From NCBI GenBank assembly GCA_039024895.1, contig JBCCPJ010000002.1, positions 124,001-188,000 on the forward strand: 64,000 bases of DNA, written 5' to 3'. This DNA comes from JAJDOD01 sp039024895. Lineage in GTDB: Bacteria > Pseudomonadota > Alphaproteobacteria > Rhodobacterales > Rhodobacteraceae. The translations under genes and the position numbers were made by a program. The notes under the pieces are model-generated. The model worked only from the letters and a program-made list of their open reading frames with translations, was not told where the DNA came from and did not search any database. Position 1 is the stretch's first letter. Every line of letters starts with the position of its first letter. Below are positions 45,419 through 53,414 of this stretch, one piece after another.

Positions 45419-46497
45419 GGGACAACCACGATATTGCCCGTGTGTTTCTTGGCGATGAAGGCGGCTTGTGCTTCGCGCAGGTCCCTAAGCGGGTATGTTG
45501 CCGCAAGTGCGGGCTTAACGGCGCCCTCCTCAATGTAACCAACAAGGTTTCGCGTGACTTCGGGCGCGATGATTGTCGAGCCGAGAAAAGTCAGGTCGCG
45601 CAGATAGAAAGTCCTCAGATCGAGTTCCACCATCGGGCCTGCAATCGCGCCTGAACAGGTATAGCGCCCCCCACGTTCGAGACAGTCGATCAGGCGCGGC
45701 CAGTCGGGACCGCCGACCACATCCGCCACAACGGTGACGCGTTCGTCGCCAAGTGCGGCGTGTAAATCGTCCGGCGCACGCGGTAGGATCAGATCGGGAC
45801 CGAGCGCCGCGACTGCCTCGTGTTTAGCCTCCGCCGCCATGGCAATTACCCGGGCACCGCGCCGTTTCGCAAGCTGCACCAGACCGCCGCCCACGCCACC
45901 GGACGCGCCGGGAACGAGCACCGTATCGTGCGCCGTGACTTTGGCGCGGGTGAGCATCCCCTCGGCCGTCGAATAGGAGCAGGAAAAGGTCGCCAGCTCC
46001 GCGTCACTTAACGGAGAGTTAATCGGGACGGCATTCTGCGCGGGGATGGTCGTGTATTCGGCAAATCCGCCATCGCGCTCAGACCCGAAATAGCCGGTCT
46101 TTTCCATATTGTCGGGGTCGCTCGGATCACGCAGCCAATTGTCAGTGATGACGCGCTGGCCGATACGCGTGGCATCGACACCGCGCCCCACGGCCACGAC
46201 CTCACCGCAGACATCGGCCCCTTGAATGCGCGGGAAGCGTATTGGCGCACCGCCCCAGGTTGGGTCTTCATCATTGACATCGTTGAAGGAACCACCGGTC
46301 GTCGCTTCGGTGACCGCTTTCGAGTACCAGCCCGAGCGTGTGTTCACATCGGTGTTGTTCAGCCCGCAGGCCCGGACGCGGATCAACACTTCACCGTCCG
46401 CCGCAACGGGCACAGGCCAATCAGCGTGCCAGACCAGTTGATCGAGATCCCCGTGCCCCATGGTGACCATCGCGCCCATTGTCGTTGGGAGGGTCAT
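45415..46497 (-). CDS. MDR-family zinc-independent dehydrogenase (quinone oxidoreductase-like)
   Basis: A 360-residue medium-chain dehydrogenase/reductase. It has the GroES-like N-terminal fold (VLIRVRACGLNNTDVNTRSG), the IQGADVCGEVVAVGRGVD segment and a Rossmann domain with VLVPGASGGVGGGLVQLAKRRG. The Cys cluster for structural zinc is absent and the usual catalytic Cys/His set is not evident, so a zinc-free NAD(P)H reductase is likely. ATG at 46497 overlaps the upstream flavoprotein stop by 4 bp. Its substrate is probably an enal, enone or ketone produced by the neighbouring enzymes; this is inference. Confidence 0.82.
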   Translation of the reverse strand: MTLPTTMGAMVTMGHGDLDQLVWHADWPVPVAADGEVLIRVRACGLNNTDVNTRSGWYSKAVTEATTGGSFNDVNDEDPTWGGAPIRFPRIQGADVCGEVVAVGRGVDATRIGQRVITDNWLRDPSDPDNMEKTGYFGSERDGGFAEYTTIPAQNAVPINSPLSDAELATFSCSYSTAEGMLTRAKVTAHDTVLVPGASGGVGGGLVQLAKRRGARVIAMAAEAKHEAVAALGPDLILPRAPDDLHAALGDERVTVVADVVGGPDWPRLIDCLERGGRYTCSGAIAGPMVELDLRTFYLRDLTFLGSTIIAPEVTRNLVGYIEEGAVKPALAATYPLRDLREAQAAFIAKKHTGNIVVVP

Positions 46498-48941
46498 TCG
46501 GCCGCCTCCTGCCTTGCATCTGTGCGGGGCAACAGGCTTTGGGGATCGTAGGCGGGTGCGTCTAACACGCGGGCAGCGCGAGGCTTTCCGTGGATTACCA
46601 CCTCAAGTTCGGTGCCAGGCTCGGCCGCTTGGGGCTTGATGAAGGCAAAGGCCAATATTTTGCCGACGGTCGGTCCGAAGGCAACCGACGCGGTAGCGCC
46701 GACCATCTGCCCGTAATGCAAGACAGCTTCGCCGCCATGTCCATCGGCGATGCCGTCGGAGGCGATCTCGAGGTACGCGCACACCCATGGCAGGTCTTCG
46801 TTGAATGTCTTGTCGTGGCCGAGAAACGTCTTGTCCCGTCGCGCAAACCGCAGCACGTCAGCCTCCGCCAGCGTGACTTCATTGGTCAACTCGCCGGCCC
46901 CCTTGAAGCCCTTTTCCATCCGCATCGCGTTCATGGCGAAACTACCATAGTCGGCGATGCCGTGTGGCTCCCCGGCGGTCCAAAGCGCGTTGTAGACGTC
47001 CTGACAGGCGGCGTTCGGCATGTGGAGTTCCCACCCGAGCTCGCCCGCATAGGATACGCGCAACGCCCAGACATCATGCCCCGCGATTTCAATCTCCTGC
47101 GCCGACAGCCACCGGAACCCGGCATTGGACAAAGCCGCCATGGTGCAGGCCGCAAGTACATCGCGCGCAAATGGCCCGTTAAGCGCAAGTGCCGACCAGC
47201 GATCCGAAAGAGCGGTGACAGTGACGTTCGCCGTGCCTTTGTGTGCATCGAGATGATCCAGCAGGCGCTGCTCAAAAAACGCAGCGCAAACGAGATAGAA
47301 CCGATCTTCTGCCAGCCGGACCAGGGTTGTCTCCAACTCGATCCGGCCGCGTCGGTTCAGCATGTGGGTGAGCGTTATGCTCCCCACTTTCTGCGGCATC
47401 CGGTTTGCGGTCAGCCGGTCAAGCAGCGCATAGGCATCCGGCCCTGAGACCTCCACTTTGGTAAAGGCGGTGACGTCGATGATACCGACCCGCTCGCGGA
47501 CCGCTTGAACCTCGCGCGCAACCATGTCGTCGACGGGTGTGCGGTTGAAGGAATAGTGGTCATGCTGCGCAATCCCCTTCGCGAAAAAGCGCGGGCGTTC
47601 AAAGCCATACACCTCTTCGTGTACTGCGCCCTTCGCTTTCAGCACCTCATGGAGCGCGGACGGCTTGATCGGTCGCCCGGCCAGCCGATTGAAATGCGGA
47701 AACGGAATTTCATGGCGGAGGCAGTAGTCCTCTTCCGCCTTGACGACCTGCCACGCCTTGGTTGCGTAAGCGCCGAAGCGGCGCGGGTCATATTCGCGCA
47801 TGGAGATATCGGCAGCGCCATGCACCATCCACCGGGCCAATTCGCGGGTCAGTCCGGGCCCCCAACCAATGCCGATTTGCGTGCCGCAACAGCACCAATA
47901 ATTCTGGACACCGGGTGCCGGACCAATGAGCGGGTTGCCGTCGGGCGGATGCGAAATCGCGCCATGCACTTCGCGTTGAATGCCCAACTCCGCAAAGATC
48001 GGCATCCGGTTCAGGCTTTCTTCGAGATAGGGCATCACCCGGTCGTAGTCGGCGTCAAAAAGCCAATTCTCATAATCCCAAGGGCAATGGTCGTGCCAGA
48101 CGCTGTTCGGGTTTTCCTTCTCATAGATCCCGATCAGCCCGCGCTTTTGCTCCATCCTGATGTATCCCGAGACCTTCTTGTCGTCGCGGATCACCGGCAG
48201 CTCTTGTTCGAGCGCTTCGAATTCCGGCACGGGTTCAGTGACAAAATAATGGTGCGTCATGGAGGTCATGGGCAGCTGCAACCCTGACCATTCGCCCATC
48301 TGGCGCGCATAGGTGCCACCGGCATTCACAACATGTTGGCAGGTGATCGTCCTTTGCGGCGTTTCGACCAGCCATTCGCCGCTTTCAGCTTGGGTGATAT
48401 TGGTCGCGAGACAGTTCCGGATGATCCGCACCCCTTTCTGACGCGCCCCCGCCGCCATCGCCATGGTGACATTGGTCGGGTCCACATGGCCATCATCCGG
48501 GGTATGCAACGCACCAAGCACGCCATCGAGATTGTAGAAAGGATGGAGCCTTGCGACTTCCTCAGGCCCCACAAGTTCAATATTGAAGCCAAGTGCGCGA
48601 CCGACGGACAACGTGTGCCGCAGCCAATCCATCTCGTCTTCGGTATAGGCCAATCGGAATGAGCCGCAGCCATGCCAGGTGACCGGCTGACCGGTCTCTG
48701 CCTCCAACCCTTTCGAGTAAAGCCCAATGTTGTAATCGACGCATTTGCCCAACCCGAAGCTTGAGGTCGAATGGGTGATCTGCCCTGCCGCGTGCCACGT
48801 GCTGCCGCTGGTCAATTCTGCCTTTTCGAGAAGAACGGTCTCCCCGCCCCAGCCTTCATGGCCCAGGTGATAGGCGAGCCCGACGCCCATGATCCCGCCG
48901 CCGACAATGACCACGCGGGCGTGGCTTGGAAAATTTGACAC
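46494..48941 (-). CDS. Dimethylglycine/sarcosine dehydrogenase-like flavoprotein with GcvT domain
   Basis: An 815-residue enzyme. The N-terminal DAO domain has VVIVGGGIMGVGLAYHLG, and His50 in SGSTWHAAG is the residue that carries covalent FAD in dimethylglycine dehydrogenase. A linker FAO_M domain follows (about 370-430), then an aminomethyltransferase (GcvT) domain to the end. Such enzymes remove N-methyl groups oxidatively and pass the one-carbon unit to tetrahydrofolate. It is first in the minus operon, with GTG at 48941 and AAAGGCG upstream, and divergent from rpiR. The substrate may be dimethylglycine, sarcosine or an N-methyl product of the Rieske oxygenase. Confidence 0.88.
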   Translation of the reverse strand: MSNFPSHARVVIVGGGIMGVGLAYHLGHEGWGGETVLLEKAELTSGSTWHAAGQITHSTSSFGLGKCVDYNIGLYSKGLEAETGQPVTWHGCGSFRLAYTEDEMDWLRHTLSVGRALGFNIELVGPEEVARLHPFYNLDGVLGALHTPDDGHVDPTNVTMAMAAGARQKGVRIIRNCLATNITQAESGEWLVETPQRTITCQHVVNAGGTYARQMGEWSGLQLPMTSMTHHYFVTEPVPEFEALEQELPVIRDDKKVSGYIRMEQKRGLIGIYEKENPNSVWHDHCPWDYENWLFDADYDRVMPYLEESLNRMPIFAELGIQREVHGAISHPPDGNPLIGPAPGVQNYWCCCGTQIGIGWGPGLTRELARWMVHGAADISMREYDPRRFGAYATKAWQVVKAEEDYCLRHEIPFPHFNRLAGRPIKPSALHEVLKAKGAVHEEVYGFERPRFFAKGIAQHDHYSFNRTPVDDMVAREVQAVRERVGIIDVTAFTKVEVSGPDAYALLDRLTANRMPQKVGSITLTHMLNRRGRIELETTLVRLAEDRFYLVCAAFFEQRLLDHLDAHKGTANVTVTALSDRWSALALNGPFARDVLAACTMAALSNAGFRWLSAQEIEIAGHDVWALRVSYAGELGWELHMPNAACQDVYNALWTAGEPHGIADYGSFAMNAMRMEKGFKGAGELTNEVTLAEADVLRFARRDKTFLGHDKTFNEDLPWVCAYLEIASDGIADGHGGEAVLHYGQMVGATASVAFGPTVGKILAFAFIKPQAAEPGTELEVVIHGKPRAARVLDAPAYDPQSLLPRTDARQEAAE

Positions 48942-48983
48942 GTGATCGCCTTTCTGAGTCGTTTTTCTCTCGACAGGCTAAGT

Positions 48984-49027
48984 GGACAAAAATACCATCG
49001 TCAATCATGAATGGGACAAATGTATCA
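48984..49027. promoter_or_regulatory. Direct repeats in the divergent promoter, candidate RpiR operators
   Basis: Two copies of GGACAAANNTANCA start at 48984 and 49014, exactly 30 bp apart, so on one face of the helix. They lie between the divergent flavoprotein and RpiR genes, and the second overlaps the first codons of the regulator gene. They are good candidates for autoregulatory operators. No clear -35/-10 pair was identified. Confidence 0.5.
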
Positions 49028-49891
49028 AATTCGATTCTGGAACGGCTGGCCGAGGAATTGCCGGAACTCACGCCTGAGGCCCGCAAGGCCGCGACCTATG
49101 TGCTTGAAAACCCTCGCGATGTGGGCGTTTCCACCGTTCGGGAGATCGCTGAAGCCGCAAAGGTGAAGCCCAACACCATAGTGCGCATGGCACGACAGGT
49201 TGGTTTTGAAGGGTACGAAGACTTCCGCGTTCCTTTCCGCGACGCCATACGGCGGGGGGCAGCCGATTTCCCGGACAGGGCGCGCTGGTTGCAGGATATT
49301 CGGCGCTCGGGTGATCTGGGCGGACTTTTTGCCGATATGGCCCAAGAGACGCTCCGCAATGTGGAAGAGACCTTTGCCAATGTGACGACGGATCAGCTCG
49401 AAGCCGCCGCAACAGCGATCTGGAACTCGCGGAACGTCTTTGTGCTGGGTGTCGGTATTCACAATTCGAATGCACGCAACTTCACCTATTTGGCCTCCAC
49501 CGGCATGGTGCAAATCCACGCGATCCCGCGCCCGGGTTCCACCCCGGTTGACGATCTGGCCTGGGCCGATGGGCGCGACGTATTGATCGCCATTACCTGC
49601 AAACCCTACCGCGCCGAGGTTGTCGAAGCCGTTACCATCGCCAAAGAACAAGGGCTGACCGTCGTTGGTTTCTCGGATAGCCCCGCAAGCCCGATCTTGC
49701 ACGCGGCGGACCATGGCTTTGTGATCTCCGTGGAAACGCCGCAGTTCTTTCCGTCGTCCGTTGGCATAATCGCCCTCCTCGAAACGCTGCTGTCCTTTGT
49801 CGTGGCGGTGGCGAGCGACGAAATCCCGGAGCGCGTGGCCACTTTTCACAGGCGACGCCACCAGTTGGGCATCTACCATGGGGAGGCGTAA
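49007..49891 (+). CDS. RpiR/MurR-family transcriptional regulator
   Basis: A 294-residue regulator. The N-terminal RpiR helix-turn-helix has LTPEARKAATYVLENPRDVG and VSTVREIAEAAKVKPNTIVRMARQ, and the C-terminal SIS domain has FVLGVGIHNSNARNFTYLAS and DVLIAITCKPYRAEVVEA. SIS domains usually sense a phosphosugar or another small ligand. I chose the ATG at 49007 (MNGTNVSNSI); the frame is open to 48926. It overlaps the Rieske gene by one base (TAATG). It probably controls both divergent operons. Confidence 0.88.
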   Translation: MNGTNVSNSILERLAEELPELTPEARKAATYVLENPRDVGVSTVREIAEAAKVKPNTIVRMARQVGFEGYEDFRVPFRDAIRRGAADFPDRARWLQDIRRSGDLGGLFADMAQETLRNVEETFANVTTDQLEAAATAIWNSRNVFVLGVGIHNSNARNFTYLASTGMVQIHAIPRPGSTPVDDLAWADGRDVLIAITCKPYRAEVVEAVTIAKEQGLTVVGFSDSPASPILHAADHGFVISVETPQFFPSSVGIIALLETLLSFVVAVASDEIPERVATFHRRRHQLGIYHGEA

Positions 49892-50970
49892 TGTCTGATC
49901 CCATCCGCTCCCTTGACGCGCGGTATTACACCGACCCTCAGGTGTTCGAGATTGAAAAGCAGGGGCTTCTTGCCAACACATGGCAATTCGGCTGCCATGT
50001 CTCCGATCTCAAGCAAGTCGGCAGCTATCGAACGTTTGAGATCGCTGGCGAAAGCCTCTTTGCCATCCGGGGGCGCGATGAGAAAATTCGCGTCTTTTAC
50101 AATGTGTGCCAGCACCGGGCACACCAGCTTGTCGATGGGAGCGGCACCACCCGCGTGGTTGTTTGCCCATACCATGCGTGGACCTACGAACTGACCGGAC
50201 AGCTTCGCGCCGGCCCGAATATTAAGTCCGTTGAGGGACTGGACAAGTCCGAGATTTGCCTGACCGAAGTCCGCTCGGAAGCGTTTCTCGGCTTCCTCTT
50301 CGTCAATCTCGATCCAGACGCAAAGCCGATGGACGAATGGTTTCCAAACGCACGCACAGAACTTGAAGACTGGCTGCCCCACTGGGCCGATTTGAAGCCA
50401 CTCGAATGGGTCGAGATACCGGAAAATTGCAACTGGAAAGTCTCCGTCGAAAATTACTCGGAATGCTACCATTGCTCGCTCTGTCATCCGACCTTTGCCA
50501 ATGGTGTCGTCAAACCTGAAACCTACGATATCCAGCCCCAGGGCATGTGCCTGCGCCATACGACCGACTGCCAAAGCCTGGACGACATGACCTATGACAT
50601 CCACTCCGGCTTTGCGCATTTCGACGAATATTCGAGCTGGTTTCTGTGGCCGATGTTTTCGTTTCAGGTCTACCCGGGCAATGTGCTCAACACCTACCAC
50701 TGGCGGGTTGTAGATGCGTCGCATGTGGTGGTTTGGCGCGGATGGTACTCGCTCGACGGCGTCGATGATCCTAAGGTGCGGGCGTTGGCCCGGCAGGACC
50801 TCGACACCACTGTAGCAGAAGACATCTGCCTTGTGGAAAGCGTCCAAAGGGGCCTCAACTCCCGTGGCTACCGCCCCGGCCCGTTAGTGATCGATCCAAA
50901 GGGCGGCGTAAATTCCGAGCACCCTGTGATGCACCTCCAGCGCTGGATGCGAGAGGCAATCGATGGCTGA
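49891..50970 (+). CDS. Rieske-type oxygenase, quaternary-ammonium demethylase group
   Basis: A 359-residue oxygenase alpha subunit. The Rieske [2Fe-2S] ligands are Cys73/His75 (CQHRAH) and Cys92/His95 (CPYHAW). The mononuclear iron site is ECYHCSLCH, giving His194 and His199. Where classical dioxygenases have the bridging Asp, this has Glu191, as in carnitine oxygenase CntA and related betaine demethylases. It therefore probably removes a methyl group from a betaine-like compound, releasing formaldehyde. It is coupled to rpiR and overlaps the GFA gene by 8 bp. No reductase partner is encoded in the window, so it must borrow one. Confidence 0.87.
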   Translation: MSDPIRSLDARYYTDPQVFEIEKQGLLANTWQFGCHVSDLKQVGSYRTFEIAGESLFAIRGRDEKIRVFYNVCQHRAHQLVDGSGTTRVVVCPYHAWTYELTGQLRAGPNIKSVEGLDKSEICLTEVRSEAFLGFLFVNLDPDAKPMDEWFPNARTELEDWLPHWADLKPLEWVEIPENCNWKVSVENYSECYHCSLCHPTFANGVVKPETYDIQPQGMCLRHTTDCQSLDDMTYDIHSGFAHFDEYSSWFLWPMFSFQVYPGNVLNTYHWRVVDASHVVVWRGWYSLDGVDDPKVRALARQDLDTTVAEDICLVESVQRGLNSRGYRPGPLVIDPKGGVNSEHPVMHLQRWMREAIDG

Positions 50971-51385
50971 GGTCTGGCAAACCGGCGGGTGCCTTTGCGG
51001 TGCCATACGATACGAACTCACGGGCAAACCGAAATGGACAGCACTCTGCCATTGCGAAAGCTGTCGGCGCGCGGCCTCCGCACCGGTCGTCGCCTGGATG
51101 GGCTACCAGCTAGCCCGGGTCGCGTGGATAGGGACACGCTCTTTTTTCAATTCATCCGCCCATGCCAAACGCAGTTTTTGCCCAACATGCGGCAGTCCAA
51201 TGAGTTTTGAAAGCACGCGCTGGCCCGGTGAAATCCACCTCTACGGCGCGAGCCTTGACGATCCGGAAGCCTACGCCCCTGAACTCCACTGCTATACAGA
51301 GGAACATCTGAGTTGGCTTACCGTCGCCGATGATCTGCCCCGGTTTGCCCGTTCGGCAGACGAGCCCTGGCCCGACCGCCCATGA
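50963..51385 (+). CDS. GFA-family zinc protein (CENP-V/GFA domain)
   Basis: A 140-residue protein with the zinc-binding Cys pattern of the GFA family: GGCLCGAIRYEL, CHCESCRRA and SFCPTCGSPMSF. The founding member was described as a glutathione-dependent formaldehyde-activating enzyme, though that activity is disputed for the family. Placed directly after a formaldehyde-releasing Rieske demethylase, a formaldehyde-handling role is attractive but inferred. It overlaps the oxygenase gene by 8 bp and the next gene by 4 bp. Confidence 0.85.
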   Translation: MAEVWQTGGCLCGAIRYELTGKPKWTALCHCESCRRAASAPVVAWMGYQLARVAWIGTRSFFNSSAHAKRSFCPTCGSPMSFESTRWPGEIHLYGASLDDPEAYAPELHCYTEEHLSWLTVADDLPRFARSADEPWPDRP

Positions 51386-52200
51386 TGCCGTCTGAGTGGA
51401 AACCGGAGCACAAGCTCTTCCCGCATCAAGTTGGCTTCACCTGCCCGCCATTCGATTACGACGCAGCACCATCTGACTTCTTGCGCATGTGCCCCGAAAC
51501 CGTCGGTGTTCACGGCTGGATGCTACACGTCCCCGACTACACACACGGGCTGGATCAGCGGAAACAGAACTTTGCTATGCTCGACGACTTTGTGCATTGC
51601 ATGGCGCGGAACGGCGTCGATGTTTGTGGACAAGTCGGCTCGAACTGGGTCCATGCCAGCGGGCTCGGGGTCGACGGAATCCGGCAGCATTGCGCCGAAC
51701 TGTCAGACAAGTACCAGACACGCTTTCATATGGCAGGATACGCTATGGTGGAGGCGTTGTGGGCGCTGAACGTCGAGAAAGTGGCGCTCAACGCGGCTTA
51801 TCATTGGCCCCCGTGGTGGCAGGGGACCGTTGAATTCCTTCGCGAGGCGGGTTTTGACGTGCTGTGGGCTGGGAACTTTGTCGATCAGGGCTGGTTCCCG
51901 GATCAGGAGGCGGTAAATGCGAAACGCTGGGTATTCGACGGCGACCTCGCCGCCAAGAGTTTTGCCTATGTGGCCGAGCAGGCACCGCATGCCGATGCCT
52001 ACCTGATCAACGGGATGTGCAATTTTCGGACCGGTCCCGGTGGCCTGCCGCAACGCCCGCTCCATCTTGCGCAGGAGTTGGAGGCGGAGCTTGGCAAGCC
52101 GGTGATCGGCCATGACATCGCGCTTTATTGGCGGATGATGAAAGACCTGTCCATTGCGCCCACAAAACCCCACGGCCGCTTGCTGGAGAGCCTGCCATGA
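51382..52200 (+). CDS. Asp/Glu racemase-superfamily protein (maleate isomerase/arylmalonate decarboxylase-like)
   Basis: A 272-residue protein. The two-lobed pattern fits this superfamily: an N-terminal half with VDVCGQVGSNWVHASG and a C-terminal half with AYLINGMCNFRTGPGG, then LAQELEAELGKPVIGHDIALYWRMM, split here at the usual GKPV motif. Cys residues occur in both halves (VDVCGQ and NGMCNF), as expected for racemases and isomerases that use Cys; decarboxylases keep only one. It is translationally coupled on both sides. I know of no described betaine pathway that uses this family, so its step is open. Start could be 51382 or the next ATG at 51385. Confidence 0.72.
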   Translation: MMPSEWKPEHKLFPHQVGFTCPPFDYDAAPSDFLRMCPETVGVHGWMLHVPDYTHGLDQRKQNFAMLDDFVHCMARNGVDVCGQVGSNWVHASGLGVDGIRQHCAELSDKYQTRFHMAGYAMVEALWALNVEKVALNAAYHWPPWWQGTVEFLREAGFDVLWAGNFVDQGWFPDQEAVNAKRWVFDGDLAAKSFAYVAEQAPHADAYLINGMCNFRTGPGGLPQRPLHLAQELEAELGKPVIGHDIALYWRMMKDLSIAPTKPHGRLLESLP

Positions 52201-52991
52201 ACCGGATTATCGCGCTCTGGGCGGTGCCGCGTTCTACGTCTACCGCCTTCGAATGGATGATGCGCCAGCGCGGCGATCTGGACTGTTTGCACGAACCTTT
52301 TGGCGAGGCTTGGTATCAGGGCGAAGACCCGCTTTGGCCACGGTTCCGGTTGGGCGAGAAGACGACACCAGGGCTGACGCTCGCCTCCGTCTGGGAAGAT
52401 ATCAAGGTGCGCGCAGAGATCGGGCCCGTGTTCCTCAAGGACTTTCCCCACTACATCAACCACATGTGGACGCCTGCGTTCCTGTCGAATTTCACCCACG
52501 CGTTCCTGATCCGCGACCCGGCCAAGACGATAACATCCATCTATGACAAGTGGCCCGATTTCGACGAGCTTGAGGTCGGGTTTCCGGAACAGCGCGCCCT
52601 GTTTGACCTACTGACCGCGCTGCACGGCAAGCCGCCCCCAGTGATCGACAGCGACGACCTTCTGGAAGAACCTGAAGCCATGGTTGAAGTCTTTTGTGAC
52701 GCCGTCGGTTTGCCGTTCATGCCGGAGGCGCTATCATGGGAACAGGGCGGCGACCCCTCGGCCCATAGCTGGTGGGATGGCGGGTCCTTTCACGCCAACC
52801 TTGCAAACTCCACTGGCCTACAACCGCAGAAGCGCCTGTACGTTGAGCTCGACAAAGCGCCGGACCGGGTGCGTCAGGTGCATCGACGGATGCAACCCCA
52901 TTACGCGCATCTTTACAGACACCGGATCACGGCCCAAACCAGGTACGATCGACGTACTCTGCAGAAGGCAGTTAAAAAGGAAAGCCCATGA
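52197..52991 (+). CDS. Sulfotransferase-like P-loop protein
   Basis: A 264-residue protein with an N-terminal PAPS-loop-like motif (LWAVPRSTSTAFEWMMRQ) and a later FLIRDPAKTITS segment matching the 3'-phosphate-binding region of sulfotransferases. These suggest sulfotransferase activity, or a P-loop relative that lost it. The ATG at 52197 overlaps the preceding stop by 4 bp; the longer frame from 52128 lies in the previous gene. It is coupled to the CMD-family gene. Why a sulfotransferase should be in a catabolic operon is unclear. Confidence 0.72.
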   Translation: MNRIIALWAVPRSTSTAFEWMMRQRGDLDCLHEPFGEAWYQGEDPLWPRFRLGEKTTPGLTLASVWEDIKVRAEIGPVFLKDFPHYINHMWTPAFLSNFTHAFLIRDPAKTITSIYDKWPDFDELEVGFPEQRALFDLLTALHGKPPPVIDSDDLLEEPEAMVEVFCDAVGLPFMPEALSWEQGGDPSAHSWWDGGSFHANLANSTGLQPQKRLYVELDKAPDRVRQVHRRMQPHYAHLYRHRITAQTRYDRRTLQKAVKKESP

Positions 52992-53377
52992 GCACATTCG
53001 ATGAAGACCTGTTTCTCAAGGGGTTGGAACAACGCAAGGCTACCCTCGGCGCTGCTTACGTTGAAAAGAACCTTGCCGCAGCTGACGATTTCACCCGGCC
53101 GTTTCAGGAAGCCATGACCGCCTGGTGCTGGGGCTTCGGCTGGGGAGATGACGTGATTGACGCCAAGACCCGCTCAATGATGAACCTCGCCATGATTGGG
53201 GCTCTCGGCAAGATGACGGAGTGGGAAATCCATTGCAAAGGCGCGATCACCAACGGTGTTTCCAAGGAAGAAATCCGCGCGATTATCCATGTGATCGGCA
53301 TCTACTGCGGTGTGCCGCAAGCGCTAGAGTGTTTTCGCGTGGCCAAAGCGGTGCTTGAAGAACAAGGGGCGACATGA
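52988..53377 (+). CDS. Carboxymuconolactone decarboxylase (CMD/AhpD) family protein
   Basis: A 129-residue protein with the CMD fold pattern: DDVIDAKTRSMMNLAMIGAL, EIHCKGAITNGVSKEEI and HVIGIYCGVPQALECFRVA. The CxxC redox pair of AhpD is not present, so a decarboxylase-, lactonase- or isomerase-like role is more likely than a peroxidase one. It is the last gene of the plus-strand RpiR operon, coupled by ATGA. It is convergent with the iron alcohol dehydrogenase gene, 37 bp away. Confidence 0.82.
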   Translation: MSTFDEDLFLKGLEQRKATLGAAYVEKNLAAADDFTRPFQEAMTAWCWGFGWGDDVIDAKTRSMMNLAMIGALGKMTEWEIHCKGAITNGVSKEEIRAIIHVIGIYCGVPQALECFRVAKAVLEEQGAT

Positions 53378-53414
53378 CAGCGGAGGCCACGCTGCCGCGC
53401 CGCGCGCCGCACCT

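Noticed and set aside
47505..48287. 260-codon plus-strand frame
   Set aside because: It lies wholly inside the dimethylglycine-dehydrogenase-like gene on the opposite strand and has no recognisable domain.
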